A DNA stretch of 43,869 bases from Saccoglossus kowalevskii (taxonomy: Eukaryota > Hemichordata > Enteropneusta > Harrimaniidae), in assembly GCF_000003605.2 (NCBI RefSeq), contig NW_003116955.1:118121-161989 (forward strand). Direction: 5' to 3'. The translations under genes were made by a program, and so were the position numbers. The notes under the pieces were generated by a model. It saw nothing but the letters and a program-made list of their open reading frames with translations. It ran no database searches and had not been told where the DNA came from. Of this stretch, positions 14,401 through 24,500 are shown one piece after another; the stretch's first letter is position 1, and the number at the start of each line of letters is the position of its first letter.

Positions 14401-16413
14401 TGTTAATCTTGATTATCAGAACGGTGGCGGAAGCTCTGAAGCTTGGACAAAATGTACCCCCTGAAGATTACGAATCGTGTACAATATACTTTTCAGACAT
14501 TGATGGATTTGCAGAATTGTCTGCAGAAAGTTCTCCAATACAGGTGATTATTTGAATTGAATTATTATTGTTAACGAATATGACAAATAATGTATTATTC
14601 ACCAAACTATACATTTAAACACCTTGTAAATACGCTTATTTTGTTTCAGATTGTTGATTTTTTGAATGACTTATATAGTTGTTTTGATGAAATCATAGGA
14701 AACCATGACGTGTATAAGGTAGGTGACTTTCAATTTCACGTAAAATCGATACATTTCGGCATTTTGCAGGCCCATTGACCGTTTTACTGGCCATTTTACT
14801 GCATACACAATTTTCAAAAACCATAGAGTACCTTCTTCTTTTTAAAATTAGGTTGAAACCATTGGTGATGCTTATATGATCGTATCTGGCCTACCACATC
14901 GAAATGGTAACCGCCATCTAACAGAAATAGCCAATTGTTCTTTGGATCTGCTCAGCTCCGCCACCTCTTTTCAAATACGTCATCGCCCAAGCCAGAAACT
15001 GCAGTTGCGCATAGGCTTACATACGGGTCCTGTAGTGGCTGGTGTCGTGGGGTTGGTTATGCCTCGATATTGTTTGTTCGGGGATACAGTGAATATAACT
15101 TCACGAATGGAGTCAACGGGAAAACGTAAGGCTTTGTTTCAGTTACAAATTGTAGTACAGCGTGCATTACACTGCAACAGTTGAAACATTTGCATTCAAA
15201 ATACTATGGGTAATACCACAAACACCATTTAACAACTACATATTAATGCAATTATTTTATTAATTACAGCACTTCATATTCATGTGAGCAAACAATTGTA
15301 TACATCCCTGAGAGACATTAATGAAGAATATCATCTGGCGAGACGAGGAGATATAAATGTTAAGGTGATGTCATCTTCCTATTAACATTTGATGTTTACT
15401 CTTTATTTTAATAAAATATTTTCATGTTATTTACTATACAAAAATTGTAATATATTAATGCAGGGCAAAGGAGTAGTGCCGACATATTACTTATACGGAA
15501 AAGATGGCTATAAAAAGCCTCTGCCTAACCTTTCAAAGTAAGTTACTTTTATTATAATTATGAAATACATACGTTCAAAAGTACGTTTAGCATGTTTAGC
15601 AAAATTAAGCCCAACATTCCAATGTTTTATTCATTGAAAAACTAAATTATATTTTTTGGATTGCAAACTATTTGGAATTCCCGTATTTAGAATTTGTTGA
15701 CAGATATTCTAAACATAACACTACTTTTTGGAGAACAGAATATAAAATTAACCGATTTGGACAACATGAATATCATCACAATGCACGCGTGAACACTACA
15801 GACTATATAACGTTTTGAAAATAAAATACGATATTACAGTTAAAGGTGATTGCAAAGATTTGAGATATATGATCACTCATATACGTTTTACTCCCAATGA
15901 ATGGATTTTGTTTTGATTACAGTGCTAGCAAATTGAGTGGAAAACCTAATGGTGAACGGTAAGACACGTTACACTTCTTAATGTTACGTGAAATTGAATG
16001 TCCTATTTAAGACAAATAAATTCACTGCGATACTTAGAAAATATTGAACTATGACTATGTTGATGACCAGGTGTGGACTGTCAAAGATCACAATTTAAAA
16101 AGTATTCATAAATGGTGCATAATTAATAAATCGCTTAAACATTTCAGGCCATTATTTAATATTCATTATTCCACAGTAATGCGACATACTCAAATTTCAC
16201 AATGCTTCAGCAATGTATTAATATTAGAAAATCATTAATATTACCTTTTTGTTTTGATTTCTAAAATACACAACGAACGTTATTTCACTTCACTATATTA
16301 TTATATACTGTTTACATATTTGTCATGACGGGTCCACTTACTACGGCATTTTCGTTCTTACCTTTCGCAGGATGCATGCTGCTGAAGCAGGAGGCGATTA
16401 TGAAAAATCTTGA
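2459..16413 (+). CDS. Receptor guanylate cyclase, natriuretic-peptide-receptor type (rGC-A), complete
   Basis: Single-pass plasma-membrane receptor predicted to convert GTP to cGMP on ligand binding. Exons: 2459-2676, 3749-3858, 4912-5150, 5261-5369, 5782-5978, 6297-6404, 6561-6696 or 7572-7707, 8222-8349, 9125-9239, 9345-9426, 9849-9978, 10437-10643, 11080-11184, 11415-11486, 11806-11980, 12410-12559, 13255-13447, 13563-13700, 14420-14543, 14650-14718, 14852-15125, 15270-15364, 15464-15537, 15923-15958, 16371-16413. All junctions are GT-AG and the joined frame is open: 3327 nt, 1108 residues, stop TGA. Residues 1-24 are a signal peptide (likely cleaved after SMA). The ectodomain runs to about 453, the transmembrane segment is 456-479, the pseudokinase about 525-825, the coiled coil 825-871 and the cyclase 871-1058. 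Metal Asp897 and Asp941, guanine-side Glu937 and Cys1009, and Asn1016 and Arg1020 are all present. The length matches vertebrate NPRs (about 1050). An in-frame ATG at 2408 would add 17 residues; I prefer 2459 because the signal peptide then starts the protein. Confidence 0.93.
4430..4632. mobile_element. MITE-like inverted-repeat element in rGC-A intron 2
   Basis: About 203 bp bounded by imperfect terminal inverted repeats. The left end reads TACTGTGAAATAC then TTTTATTTTCGC. The right end, on the other strand, reads TACTGTAAAATACTGGAATT then ATTTTCGCC. The interior repeats the CAGTGAAAATAAA motif twice. A TA dinucleotide flanks both sides, as for Tc1/mariner-like or similar non-autonomous elements. 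There is no coding capacity. Confidence 0.6.
6561..6696 (+). CDS. rGC-A alternative exon 7a
   Basis: This 136-bp exon encodes part of the ectodomain, from [20 protein letters not shown] to its last complete codons AMSYKTFR. It starts in phase 0 and ends in phase 1. It is preceded by CACCATATAG and followed by GTAGAC, a somewhat weak donor. It is homologous to exon 7b 875 bp downstream, with 29 of 45 residues identical by eye. Its last third has diverged from both exon 7b and the single rGC-B exon 7. Using both exons together would shift the frame, so the two should be mutually exclusive. Confidence 0.85.
7470..7477. promoter_or_regulatory. CRE-like palindrome between exons 7a and 7b
   Basis: TGACGTCA occurs in the intron separating the two alternative exons. 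The match is exact; function is unsupported and chance is possible. Confidence 0.15.
7572..7707 (+). CDS. rGC-A alternative exon 7b
   Basis: This 136-bp exon has the same length and phases as 7a. It encodes [20 protein letters not shown] and ends with MSNMFFK. The acceptor is a pyrimidine-rich tract ending TTTTTTTAAAG and the donor is GTATGA. By eye it matches the single exon 7 of rGC-B at 31 of 45 residues, including the MFFK end. It may therefore be the ancestral-type copy, and 7a the diverged duplicate. Confidence 0.85.
9345..9426 (+). other. rGC-A transmembrane exon (exon 10)
   Basis: This exon encodes residues 454-481, [16 protein letters not shown] followed by [12 protein letters not shown]. 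It is one uninterrupted hydrophobic helix, followed in exon 11 by Arg and by WKIHLEDL. The latter matches the WKI juxtamembrane motif of receptor cyclases. The phases (1 in, 2 out) match the rGC-B exon at 28795-28876. Confidence 0.92.
9849..9978 (+). other. rGC-A juxtamembrane exon, Gly/Ser-rich
   Basis: Encodes [20 protein letters not shown] followed by a Gly/Ser-rich stretch ([17 protein letters not shown]) that continues into exon 12. In vertebrate NPRs the equivalent stretch carries the regulatory Ser/Thr phosphorylation sites. The density of Ser here is compatible with that role, but individual sites cannot be assigned from sequence alone. Confidence 0.8.
10113..10384. mobile_element. 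TTAA-flanked MITE-like element in rGC-A intron 11
   Basis: About 272 bp, more GC-rich than its surroundings. It is bounded by TTAA at both ends and by inverted repeats: left AACGCGGTAGTCG, right (other strand) AGCGCGGTAGTCG. TTAA target duplications are characteristic of piggyBac-type transposons. No transposase frame is present, so it would be non-autonomous. Confidence 0.6.
10437..13447 (+). other. rGC-A kinase-homology (pseudokinase) domain (exons 12-17)
   Basis: The domain starts with [18 protein letters not shown], so the VAxK-type Lys (about Lys574) is kept but the Gly-rich loop is not recognisable. [10 protein letters not shown] follows. The catalytic loop is HGNLKSSNC (no HRD Asp) and the metal loop is [14 protein letters not shown] keeps APE, and [11 protein letters not shown] and [10 protein letters not shown] complete the C-lobe. 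This is the standard receptor-cyclase pseudokinase pattern and implies no phosphotransfer; in known receptor cyclases the domain restrains and gates the cyclase. Confidence 0.9.
12567..12708. mobile_element. TTAA-flanked MITE-like element in rGC-A intron 16
   Basis: A compact 142-bp element with TTAA at both ends and long inverted repeats. The left end reads AGCGGAAGAGCCGTCACC and the right end (other strand) AGCGGTGGAGCCGTCACC. Similarity continues inward to GCATGCG. It resembles a piggyBac-type non-autonomous element and sits only 8 bp after exon 16. Confidence 0.7.
13563..15364 (+). other. rGC-A signalling helix and guanylate cyclase catalytic domain (exons 18-22)
   Basis: Exon 18 encodes [19 protein letters not shown] with following [11 protein letters not shown], the dimerising coiled-coil linker of receptor cyclases, ending YRMLP. 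The cyclase domain then has YFSDIDGF (metal Asp897), [14 protein letters not shown] (Glu937, metal Asp941), [15 protein letters not shown], and [16 protein letters not shown] (Cys1009, Asn1016, Arg1020). This set is complete for GTP-specific activity. The residue two after the first metal Asp is Asp899, where guanylate cyclases usually have Val; adenylyl cyclases carry Glu there, so it is probably tolerated. Confidence 0.92.
15923..15958 (+). CDS. rGC-A 36-bp microexon (exon 24)
   Basis: This microexon encodes the tail residues [13 protein letters not shown] together with its neighbours. It is bounded by TTGATTACAG and GTAAGA. The length is a multiple of three and both phases are 2, so it can be skipped without shifting the frame. 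The rGC-B tail has no equivalent and reads like the skipped form. Confidence 0.75.
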
Positions 16414-16718
16414 GCATGATGAAGGTATCTACTTTGACTACTTTCCAGGAGCTTGTTAATCGAAGATGTGCATACGATTCAACTTAAAAGAATGTAGTAG
16501 TAATGTAGTAGAAACAATTTGATAAATAGTTTGTAATTATTACCTTATCTAAACACTGTAAATGCCTTGTTACTTTGAAATAGAAATAACATTTTCAAAT
16601 GTAGATACGTTACATATTATGTATATACGAATTTACTAGTCCAAGAATAATCTAAGAATGATCTACGAAGGGGAAAACAACTAGTCAAAACTTGCAACTG
16701 ACATTATTTTTTAGAATC

Positions 16719-16724
16719 AATAAA
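16719..16724 (+). other. Candidate poly(A) signal of rGC-A
   Basis: AATAAA, the first canonical hexamer downstream of the TGA stop. Confidence 0.5.
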
Positions 16725-17452
16725 GCGACACATATTTGAAAGCAATGTCTTGGATTAGCTGTATTTACATATAAATATTCTGATATATATATATATATTC
16801 TGATATAGATTACTATGTTTCTAGCTTTCACAACTTGTCTTTAAATACTATTACATCAAGTGATCATCATTCGAATAAGTAATGTCCGCTGTATTCCCGT
16901 TAAAAGTAAACAACATCAAGAAGAAGTGCTAGTGTACGTACTATGGTGAATTGAAAACAATGTCTGAAAGCATTTTACGCATGTAACCGAAAATCGTGGC
17001 TAGTGACGAGGCTATTGTGATGAACCCCACGTTTGAACAAAATTATACTTTTTAGCAATAAATTGACCAGGATCATACATAATGTGTACCATATGTTCAC
17101 AGCTAATTAAAAGACTGTGTCTCATCCACACAGTTAGATAAATAATTACAATAGCAATATTCGAGATGAATATAATAATTTTCTAATACTGTGGCTTCGA
17201 TCTCTTTGCATCTTGTGTTAATTCTAAATTGTTATAGTATCTTATTAATATCACTTTGAATGATATGTTTCAAGTGCCTTGCGACAGTAATTGTACATTG
17301 TATTCAATGCTATCTCACTGTAAGAGCAACGACTTTCAACGAATAGCTCAAAACATAACTTGCAAAATATAAAAATGTTAAATATATGATTAAGTTATTG
17401 GTGTGTTGTCACAAGCGAAATGTAAATATTATCCATGTACGCATATCCAGCG

Positions 17453-17556
17453 TTATGTTATGTTATGTTATGTTTTATGTTATGTTATGTTATGTTATGT
17501 TATGTTATGTTATGTTATGTTATGTTATGTTATGTTATGTTATGTTATGTTATGTT
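17453..17556. repeat. (TTATG)n microsatellite
   Basis: About 20 units of a pentanucleotide with one interruption (TGTTTTATG) near the start. Open frames through it are repeat artefacts (MLCYV-type periodic translation). Confidence 0.97.
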
Positions 17557-17724
17557 TTTCAAATGCTTGTTCTGATTGTGCAGTATAGGCAATGCAACTA
17601 ACAAATACAAACTATGGACTTTTAGGGGATTTTTTCACTTGTAAATATTGAATGAATCATTAAATTTGAAAACATTTTCTCGTCTAAAAATGGACAGTCA
17701 AATAAAAGTTCATGTTAATGTGTT

Positions 17725-17749
17725 TAATATAATATAATATAATATAATG
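17725..17749. repeat. Short (AATAT)n microsatellite
   Basis: About five units of a pentanucleotide, 170 bp after the TTATG repeat. Confidence 0.85.
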
Positions 17750-20700
17750 TATTTGATGTGTTGTTTGAGAAATTAAATTGTTCGTTGTAAAGTAAAATTG
17801 AATCTAGTTGCGTGAATATGTCTTGTTAATATGAGTATGAAACATATGTATCTCATTCAATTCAACACTATGATCTACTGGAAATGGAATTACAATACAC
17901 ATTAATTAAATCCTTGACGAATAGAAGCAATTGCATAATAATCGAGAATAATAAATCATTTAATATCCCATATTTGAAGGGTATATTGTCATGTCATGGT
18001 AACTATGGATGCAGGTATACAACCCCCCTGTTCTTAACATACCCAACCAGAAACCCCTAGACAAAAGTCGACAACAACTAGCAAGTACACCAGACAATAG
18101 TTGTTTGTGAAAAAAATCAAAAGATCTATTTGGTGAAACTATTAGCTGCTCATAAATTGGGTATTGTGCAAATGGTAAGAGATTATTAGCTGAACACCTG
18201 ACCTGATAAATTATGATCATATAAATTACCAGGGATATATTACAGATACGGATTTGCTACTAAGTGAATATTTGGATAAACAGTCAGCTGGTCAACTGAC
18301 CTTATTATTTATGCAAAAACTGGATATTGTGAAAATACATATTAAAGTCCTTCCGTTTAGTATAGTGATGGCCAGAGGATCAGTTTGTCAATTTACATAT
18401 TATAGTGAACGATAATAATTATATAAATATATATCAGTAATTTTAATGAAATTGAAGTACAATATTCTTAGTATTATTGACACTTGTTGTTTGGTATGAT
18501 GGATCCCCACAATTGGGTACAAGAGCATAGAAGTTTAGAATTAAAATTTTTATTCAGAAGAAACATGAAATCATTAAAAGTGGCCTTATAAAGAGCCATT
18601 CAATTCATAGTGGGGCAGTGGGCGGAGTATACGGTGCTTATTTTTATTAGTGTCTGACCACAGAGTTTGCCGTTCACCATGTCTATTTCCATATAAATAA
18701 AAGCTCCAGCCAATATCAGATTTGACTACCTGTTCTAAGGTATGACACTTGAAAATGAGTCTTGTGACATGTGGCAATAGTCCAATTGTATTGGGTAATA
18801 AGATTGGATACATTTAACTAGAAACAGATAAACCAGTATACCCGTATGTATGAAGCCAGTGAATGTTATTCAAGCCAAAGAAACTGCATCTATTTATATA
18901 AATACACATGGACAGAAAATATTTACTTGGAGCACTAAATTTGACAATCTCCCTACTGTCTGTGTTGATTTGGTGGGTTAAACCCACTCTAAATATGCCA
19001 CACCAGCCACATAGCTCCCGACATGGAGATGGGTATTCAAGAAAAACATTGACTGCAAAGGTCTGAATTGTTGTCAATAGCAACAAACACATTGGAAAAG
19101 TCAAATACAGTGAAAACAAAACAAAACACACAGGTATATAAATACTAACTTACTTGGATCTTTATTTGCTCCTAGTAATCCAGAGTAGAACGAGATGAAT
19201 CAAGGCTGTATAGTTTGGCATCTTTATTTCAATATTGGAGGCAACCATTATCTTATGGCGGACACACCTATGTCTAAGTTACAGAGAAACATTATTTTGA
19301 TTTTTCAGTGGACCAATAAATGCATTTGACAGAATAATATAAAAACTCTATCAGAACAGAAATTGAAACAGCTTGCTGATTAAAAAGTATCACATTTTGT
19401 CCTGCTTATTTGAAACCGAATTGAATACATAACAGACCAATTCTATCACACCTTGCTAGGCTCGAACTTCCATCCAATCAGAGCATTCCAAATAAAGATG
19501 CTAGAGGGCGCATATATATAATATAATTATGTATTATATATATAATGCTTAAATTGGGTAAACGTGTCATCTGTTATTTCTATGAATGTTCAAATGTATT
19601 TTACTACATTTCCTACCCATTTCCTGTCCAACACATTACATGTATGTTTGCACTTATCCCTCGATAATGTTTATACATCATATCTATACTTGCTTGGATC
19701 TGTATTTTATGTTCTGTATTCTGAATCTTTATTGTTAATTGTTTCGCTTCATATATCTTATACTCTGTGTTGTATTAAGTATCCATACTAACTATTCTGA
19801 TGTATATACTGAATATTCAATGAAGTACTGACTGTGATCGTTATCACTGACCATTATCTTAAAGGAATACATTAATCTTTTTTATCCAGTATTTGTTTCT
19901 CATTGTTATTTAATGTTGTGCTCTACATGTGGGAGCGTATAATGCCAAGATATGATTAAAGACTCCAGTGTGGCCAAGCTGTACCATCTTAAAGACCATC
20001 TAAAACAGTCCATAAGCTAAACTTATGTTGGCTACCTTAACATTTGTTGATGTTTACAATATGGTTTAATTTTATGCAGTTAATCAGAAAATCTTGCAAA
20101 AATATTCACTATTGGTTTCTATGCTAAAAGTGTCATTATACATAAGTTGTGCTTGGTTACATAAGATGCATACTGCTGTCAAGCATTTATTATGAAATTC
20201 TGATGAATTATATTAATTCTTTTTTGAAATTTTACTTTGCTAAAACATATTTAGTAATGTGTCTCAATCAATAACTATGTGATATTTTTGAAACTAGAGA
20301 TTGTGATATTAATCCCCCCACTTATTAGGTTAAATTGTTCATTGTAGTCCTGTCTTGGCTGACTAGATACCAGCCACTTGGATGAAATGATATACAGAAC
20401 CTGTTGCTAAAATACATGATGAATATGGTGTGTCTGGTGTACCCAGTTAGCTTTTTTATTACATTCCAAGCTAGTACATCGACCTTATAGTGTCCTGTCT
20501 CTTTCTCATGTTTCATTGAAGGTTTTGAAGTTCATTTCCCTTGGGGGTTGGGAATGTCTTCGAATTACCCAGCTTATCTTGGGGTATGTTGGATAATTAT
20601 ACACAAGTATTGATTTCCACGCTTTCTGTGGGACTACATTCATCAATATTGTTCATCACCAGCTATTGTTGCCAGCTTACATGAACCTTTCGCATGAAAT

Positions 20701-21111
20701 AACAAGATATAGCATGAGATTCAAAAGCTTTGTATTTTTAGTCAATTTGTGAGAGATTTGTCAATGAGAAGCATCGCCCACAATATCTATGGTCTATGGA
20801 ACCATCTGCAACTTGATTCAGAATAGGGTCAGACAACAATTGAATACGGACAGCATTATCTAATGATATTCAGCCTCATTTACAACCTTAATTTAAATTT
20901 TGAGTAAAACAAGGTGTATTCTGTTTTTACTACTAGCACCCACAATGTGCAATATTAATTAAGTACGCTTATGTACACAATGGGGTCTATATATCTTTCG
21001 CTTACTGTTTTGACTATATTTTTAGAACACTTGTTTTGCTTTTGTGGGTTATCGAATGTTGTGGTAGTTTGTTTTGTGTTGTTCGACTTGTAAATTTCCC
21101 CATTCGACCTT

Positions 21112-21117
21112 TATAAA
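21112..21117 (+). promoter_or_regulatory. Possible TATA box upstream of rGC-B
   Basis: TATAAA lies about 465 bp before the chosen start codon. If used, it implies a 5' leader of roughly 430 nt. The block shared with rGC-C begins only downstream of it, so the duplicated copy does not support it. Confidence 0.25.
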
Positions 21118-21309
21118 GAGATCCACGGTTTTATACAAAGACAATATTTGTGAAAGTCGAGCTACACGACTGCAAGACTGACAGTGAATTAACAAGTAGT
21201 TATTCAACTAACGGAAAGGATATATACACATATGTGCAAGCTCCGAGTAGAGAAAACTTGTATTTGGAATTACGAAATAATTTTGAAAAAAGACAAATTA
21301 AAAATTAAT

Positions 21310-21576
21310 TGGTATAAACGTGTATGGCAGTATGTGCAGTTGTCATGACATAAAGCCTCTACTAGAGGTGACATCCCATGGAGCATTGCACCACAAATAA
21401 TCACAGGGAGGTATCATTAGTGAGAATTACGAGAGTAATGACTGTTTTGGTTTGTCACACAGGAAGTAACGTTGCCACAAGGATGGTAAACATTATAGGA
21501 ATATGTAAATTAAGCTCACATATAGTAACTCAACTTGTGCAATTTTAGTATTAACCAACTGTATGGTCATTCCACG
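21310..21576 (+). repeat. 5' block of rGC-B shared with rGC-C
   Basis: About 270 bp immediately before the start codon align with 43353-43618 upstream of rGC-C. A 22-bp perfect match (21371-21392 and 43413-43434, beginning ACATCCCATGGAGC) lies inside. Similarity continues, with substitutions and indels, to the shared CATTCCAC that ends at the start codon (ATGACACTC). It is probably a duplicated promoter-proximal region or 5' UTR. Confidence 0.8.
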
Positions 21577-24500
21577 ATGACACTCTTCTGGTTGTTTGTC
21601 TTGAGTTTTCTCTCTGCACACCTAATCATTCCCGCATACTCGTTAGTTCATATAAAATTGGGTTTTATGGCACCATGGACGACAGGATTCGATTTATTAG
21701 ACAACTTTAGTGGGACAACGAGCGCGGGGGCAATAAGTATAGCAATGGACAGGATAAAGGAAATGAACTTGGTTGAAGAACTTAATTTCGAGTAAGATTA
21801 ATTAATTTTAAAACATTTCGACACACAAATTGTATCAGGTGGTGAGATTTATTTATTATGATCGAATACATTTCACCTTGTCCATGTAGGATCGTTTGGC
21901 GTGATTCAGAGTGCAGTAGTAAGCAGACGAGTGGTAGAATAGTTGAACTATATGCAGATGAACACGTTGATGTTATCATAGGACCACCATGTTCAAAAGG
22001 TATGTTACTAAATGCTGCTTTGTGAAGTGAAAATTTGCCAGTCATATAATTTAATAATTCTATGTCGAAAAACTGCTGATTTAAAACAATATTGTAATAA
22101 CTGAACTAAATCATTCAAATGTGACATATCACATTTATTTTGCTAATGATGATTATTCTAGAACATCTAGTCTCCTAGTGTTTTGCATTGTGTTTTGAAT
22201 TATTGCTTGAATTTGTTTACAGCATGTTTTTCAGCTGGACAACTTGCTTCATTCTGGAATATACCAATAATTTCCTGGGTAGCGACAGATCCCGAGTTCA
22301 ATGACAAGACAAGATATACAACTCTAGGTCGGTCATTGGGTCCTTTCACCAAACTCGGTGTATTTCTAATGGAAGTAATGGAAGGTTATAATTGGAACAG
22401 AGTTGTTGTTATTGCATCTACATACCTCTTGTTTAAAGATGCTGCTACAGCTATTGTGAAGGTAAGATAAAAACAAGTTGTCCGTTCATGACACTGCGCA
22501 TCATACTTAATATATTTTATAATATAAAGTAGCAACAGAGGAAATACTACTATAACAACATATACATCATCTGGACGGCAGTGCATGTGCGAATGGCATG
22601 TGAGTTGCACGTTATGTGCTGGACGACTGTTTTTTGATATTTTTTTTATTTGCCTCTGTTTTCTAGTCTAATGATAACCAAATAAGTGAAAACAACAATA
22701 CTGACAATCAACGTGCAATTTTGACAGGTTTTTATACATTGTCACAAAAACAATGTAAAGCCGGAAACCTCGTAAAGTGTAAAACTACATTTAGATTTTG
22801 TTGACCCACAACATTGGTTATCCCTCAGACAAACATTGGCACGGTACTATGGTATTTGCTTATAGATAATGTATATATTGTTACATTAGCATGCTCAGTA
22901 ATGTTTAACCCGCTTTTCTCATGTGGCTTCAATAAATATAATTGATCGCATTAAACTACTGAATGACAACGTATGTTGTACATCTGTTTACAATATCAAC
23001 AATACGCATAACATCAACATAACAATAATCTACGAATCATGATTATATTACAGACTTTTCAAGAAAATAACGTCACCCTGGCATATTACGCTACGTACAA
23101 TAACAACCCAACTAAGAAGTTTATACAGAAAATTTTGACAAAAACAAAGAAAGAAGGAAGAAGTAAGTAATGATTTAGTTCTATATTCCATTCACATATT
23201 TGAGGATCACATTTGTTAAAAAACGAATGCTAAAAGTAACATGGTCTTTTTAGAAAGTTTAAATATTATTTTAAATATTATTTTACAGTAGTGCATTGAG
23301 TTTATTCTAAATAACACAGAATCATAAACGCTACATATACAAACAAAACCGACCTCATGTCACCTCAATATTGTATTACAAAACAATCCAGTTCTGAGGG
23401 AAATAGCCAATTATCTCGTCTGTCAAACGTCGATCTGTTCACCATCTATTTGATGTTGATGTAGTTAGTAGCACTTATACTCCATAGACTGGGCGTATTG
23501 GTGCCCCGGAAGAACTGGAAATTAAGTGTACAACTGAACCTCAATTTGAGTTTTACTTTCGCCAAGCTTATGTATTACAGGATAGATATACATATTATAT
23601 GCTACATACTAGTGTGATAACAAAATAGTGAATTAATAATCAATTAACCATATTTTTCGGAGAGACATTCCATCCACTCTGAATTATGGAATATACTTGT
23701 CGATATTGCAGAACATGTTGATCGTATGACGTTTTACTTCTTAGACATTGCCCATTGCAGGTTTGTGGTTCCTCGAAACCTTAAAATCACATTTTTATTT
23801 GTCAATATTCGCTCTTCCATTAGTAGAATTTATATTCAAAAATATCAAAACAGCATTGATGTACATATGATTTATTGTGTTTTAAGTGGATATCATTTTT
23901 TTCAGTTCACCAGATGGTGGGGGAAGTTTCAAACTTAAAGAGCTTCTAGAGTTGTTCAACCATTCTGTTTTATACGTATATAGGCATATTTCTCCAGAAA
24001 AGAATGTTTTTTTTCTGTTATCAGATAATGATGTCAGGAGTATGAAATACTTGAGTCGGCTTAACTACGTAGATGATAATCGCACTGTTCGTCACATTTG
24101 CTACATGATAGCAAAACACATTATCAACAATACCAGACGGTCAAGTGTAGATAAGCAAGATTTCAACATAGTGTGAAAGTTTCACATAACACAAAAATCT
24201 ATAGCAGCTATCAAATGTTGGACTTTCCTGACCAACTGTAAAACACAAGGTGGGAGTGACTAAGTTGCATAATCTTTCAGCCAGTGTATACATTTTACAG
24301 ACTCATTTCAAGGTAGTTACAACACATTATTACTACTGCTTGGCTTGTTATTATTGTTCTACTAGTCCAATAACCGTCGTTAACAAACAGTTTTCGTTCA
24401 GAATTTTGTTCCAAACAGTACCTGTTTACTAGAAAAGTAGTCCGTTTTTCCAAACAGTATATGTTTACCAGTTTTTTTGTTCTTAAGATTAAGTGTTTAC

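Larger units (their letters stand above)
16414..21310. other. rGC-A 3' UTR and intergenic region, no supported gene
   Basis: An AATAAA signal lies at 16719-16724, about 305 bp after the stop, and a second at 17057-17062. After that I find only simple repeats (17453-17556, 17725-17749) and an AT-rich palindromic stretch near 19510-19551. Short open frames on either strand, such as those around 17960-18220 and 18586-19131 on the minus strand, resemble no protein I recognise. They have no rGC similarity and are treated as chance. Confidence 0.6.

Noticed and set aside
17386..17601. Open frames with repeating MLCYV translation
   Set aside because: They are translations of the TTATG microsatellite, not a protein.
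18586..19131. Two adjoining minus-strand open frames between rGC-A and rGC-B
   Set aside because: No recognisable similarity, no splice or promoter context, and composition typical of random AT-rich frames.
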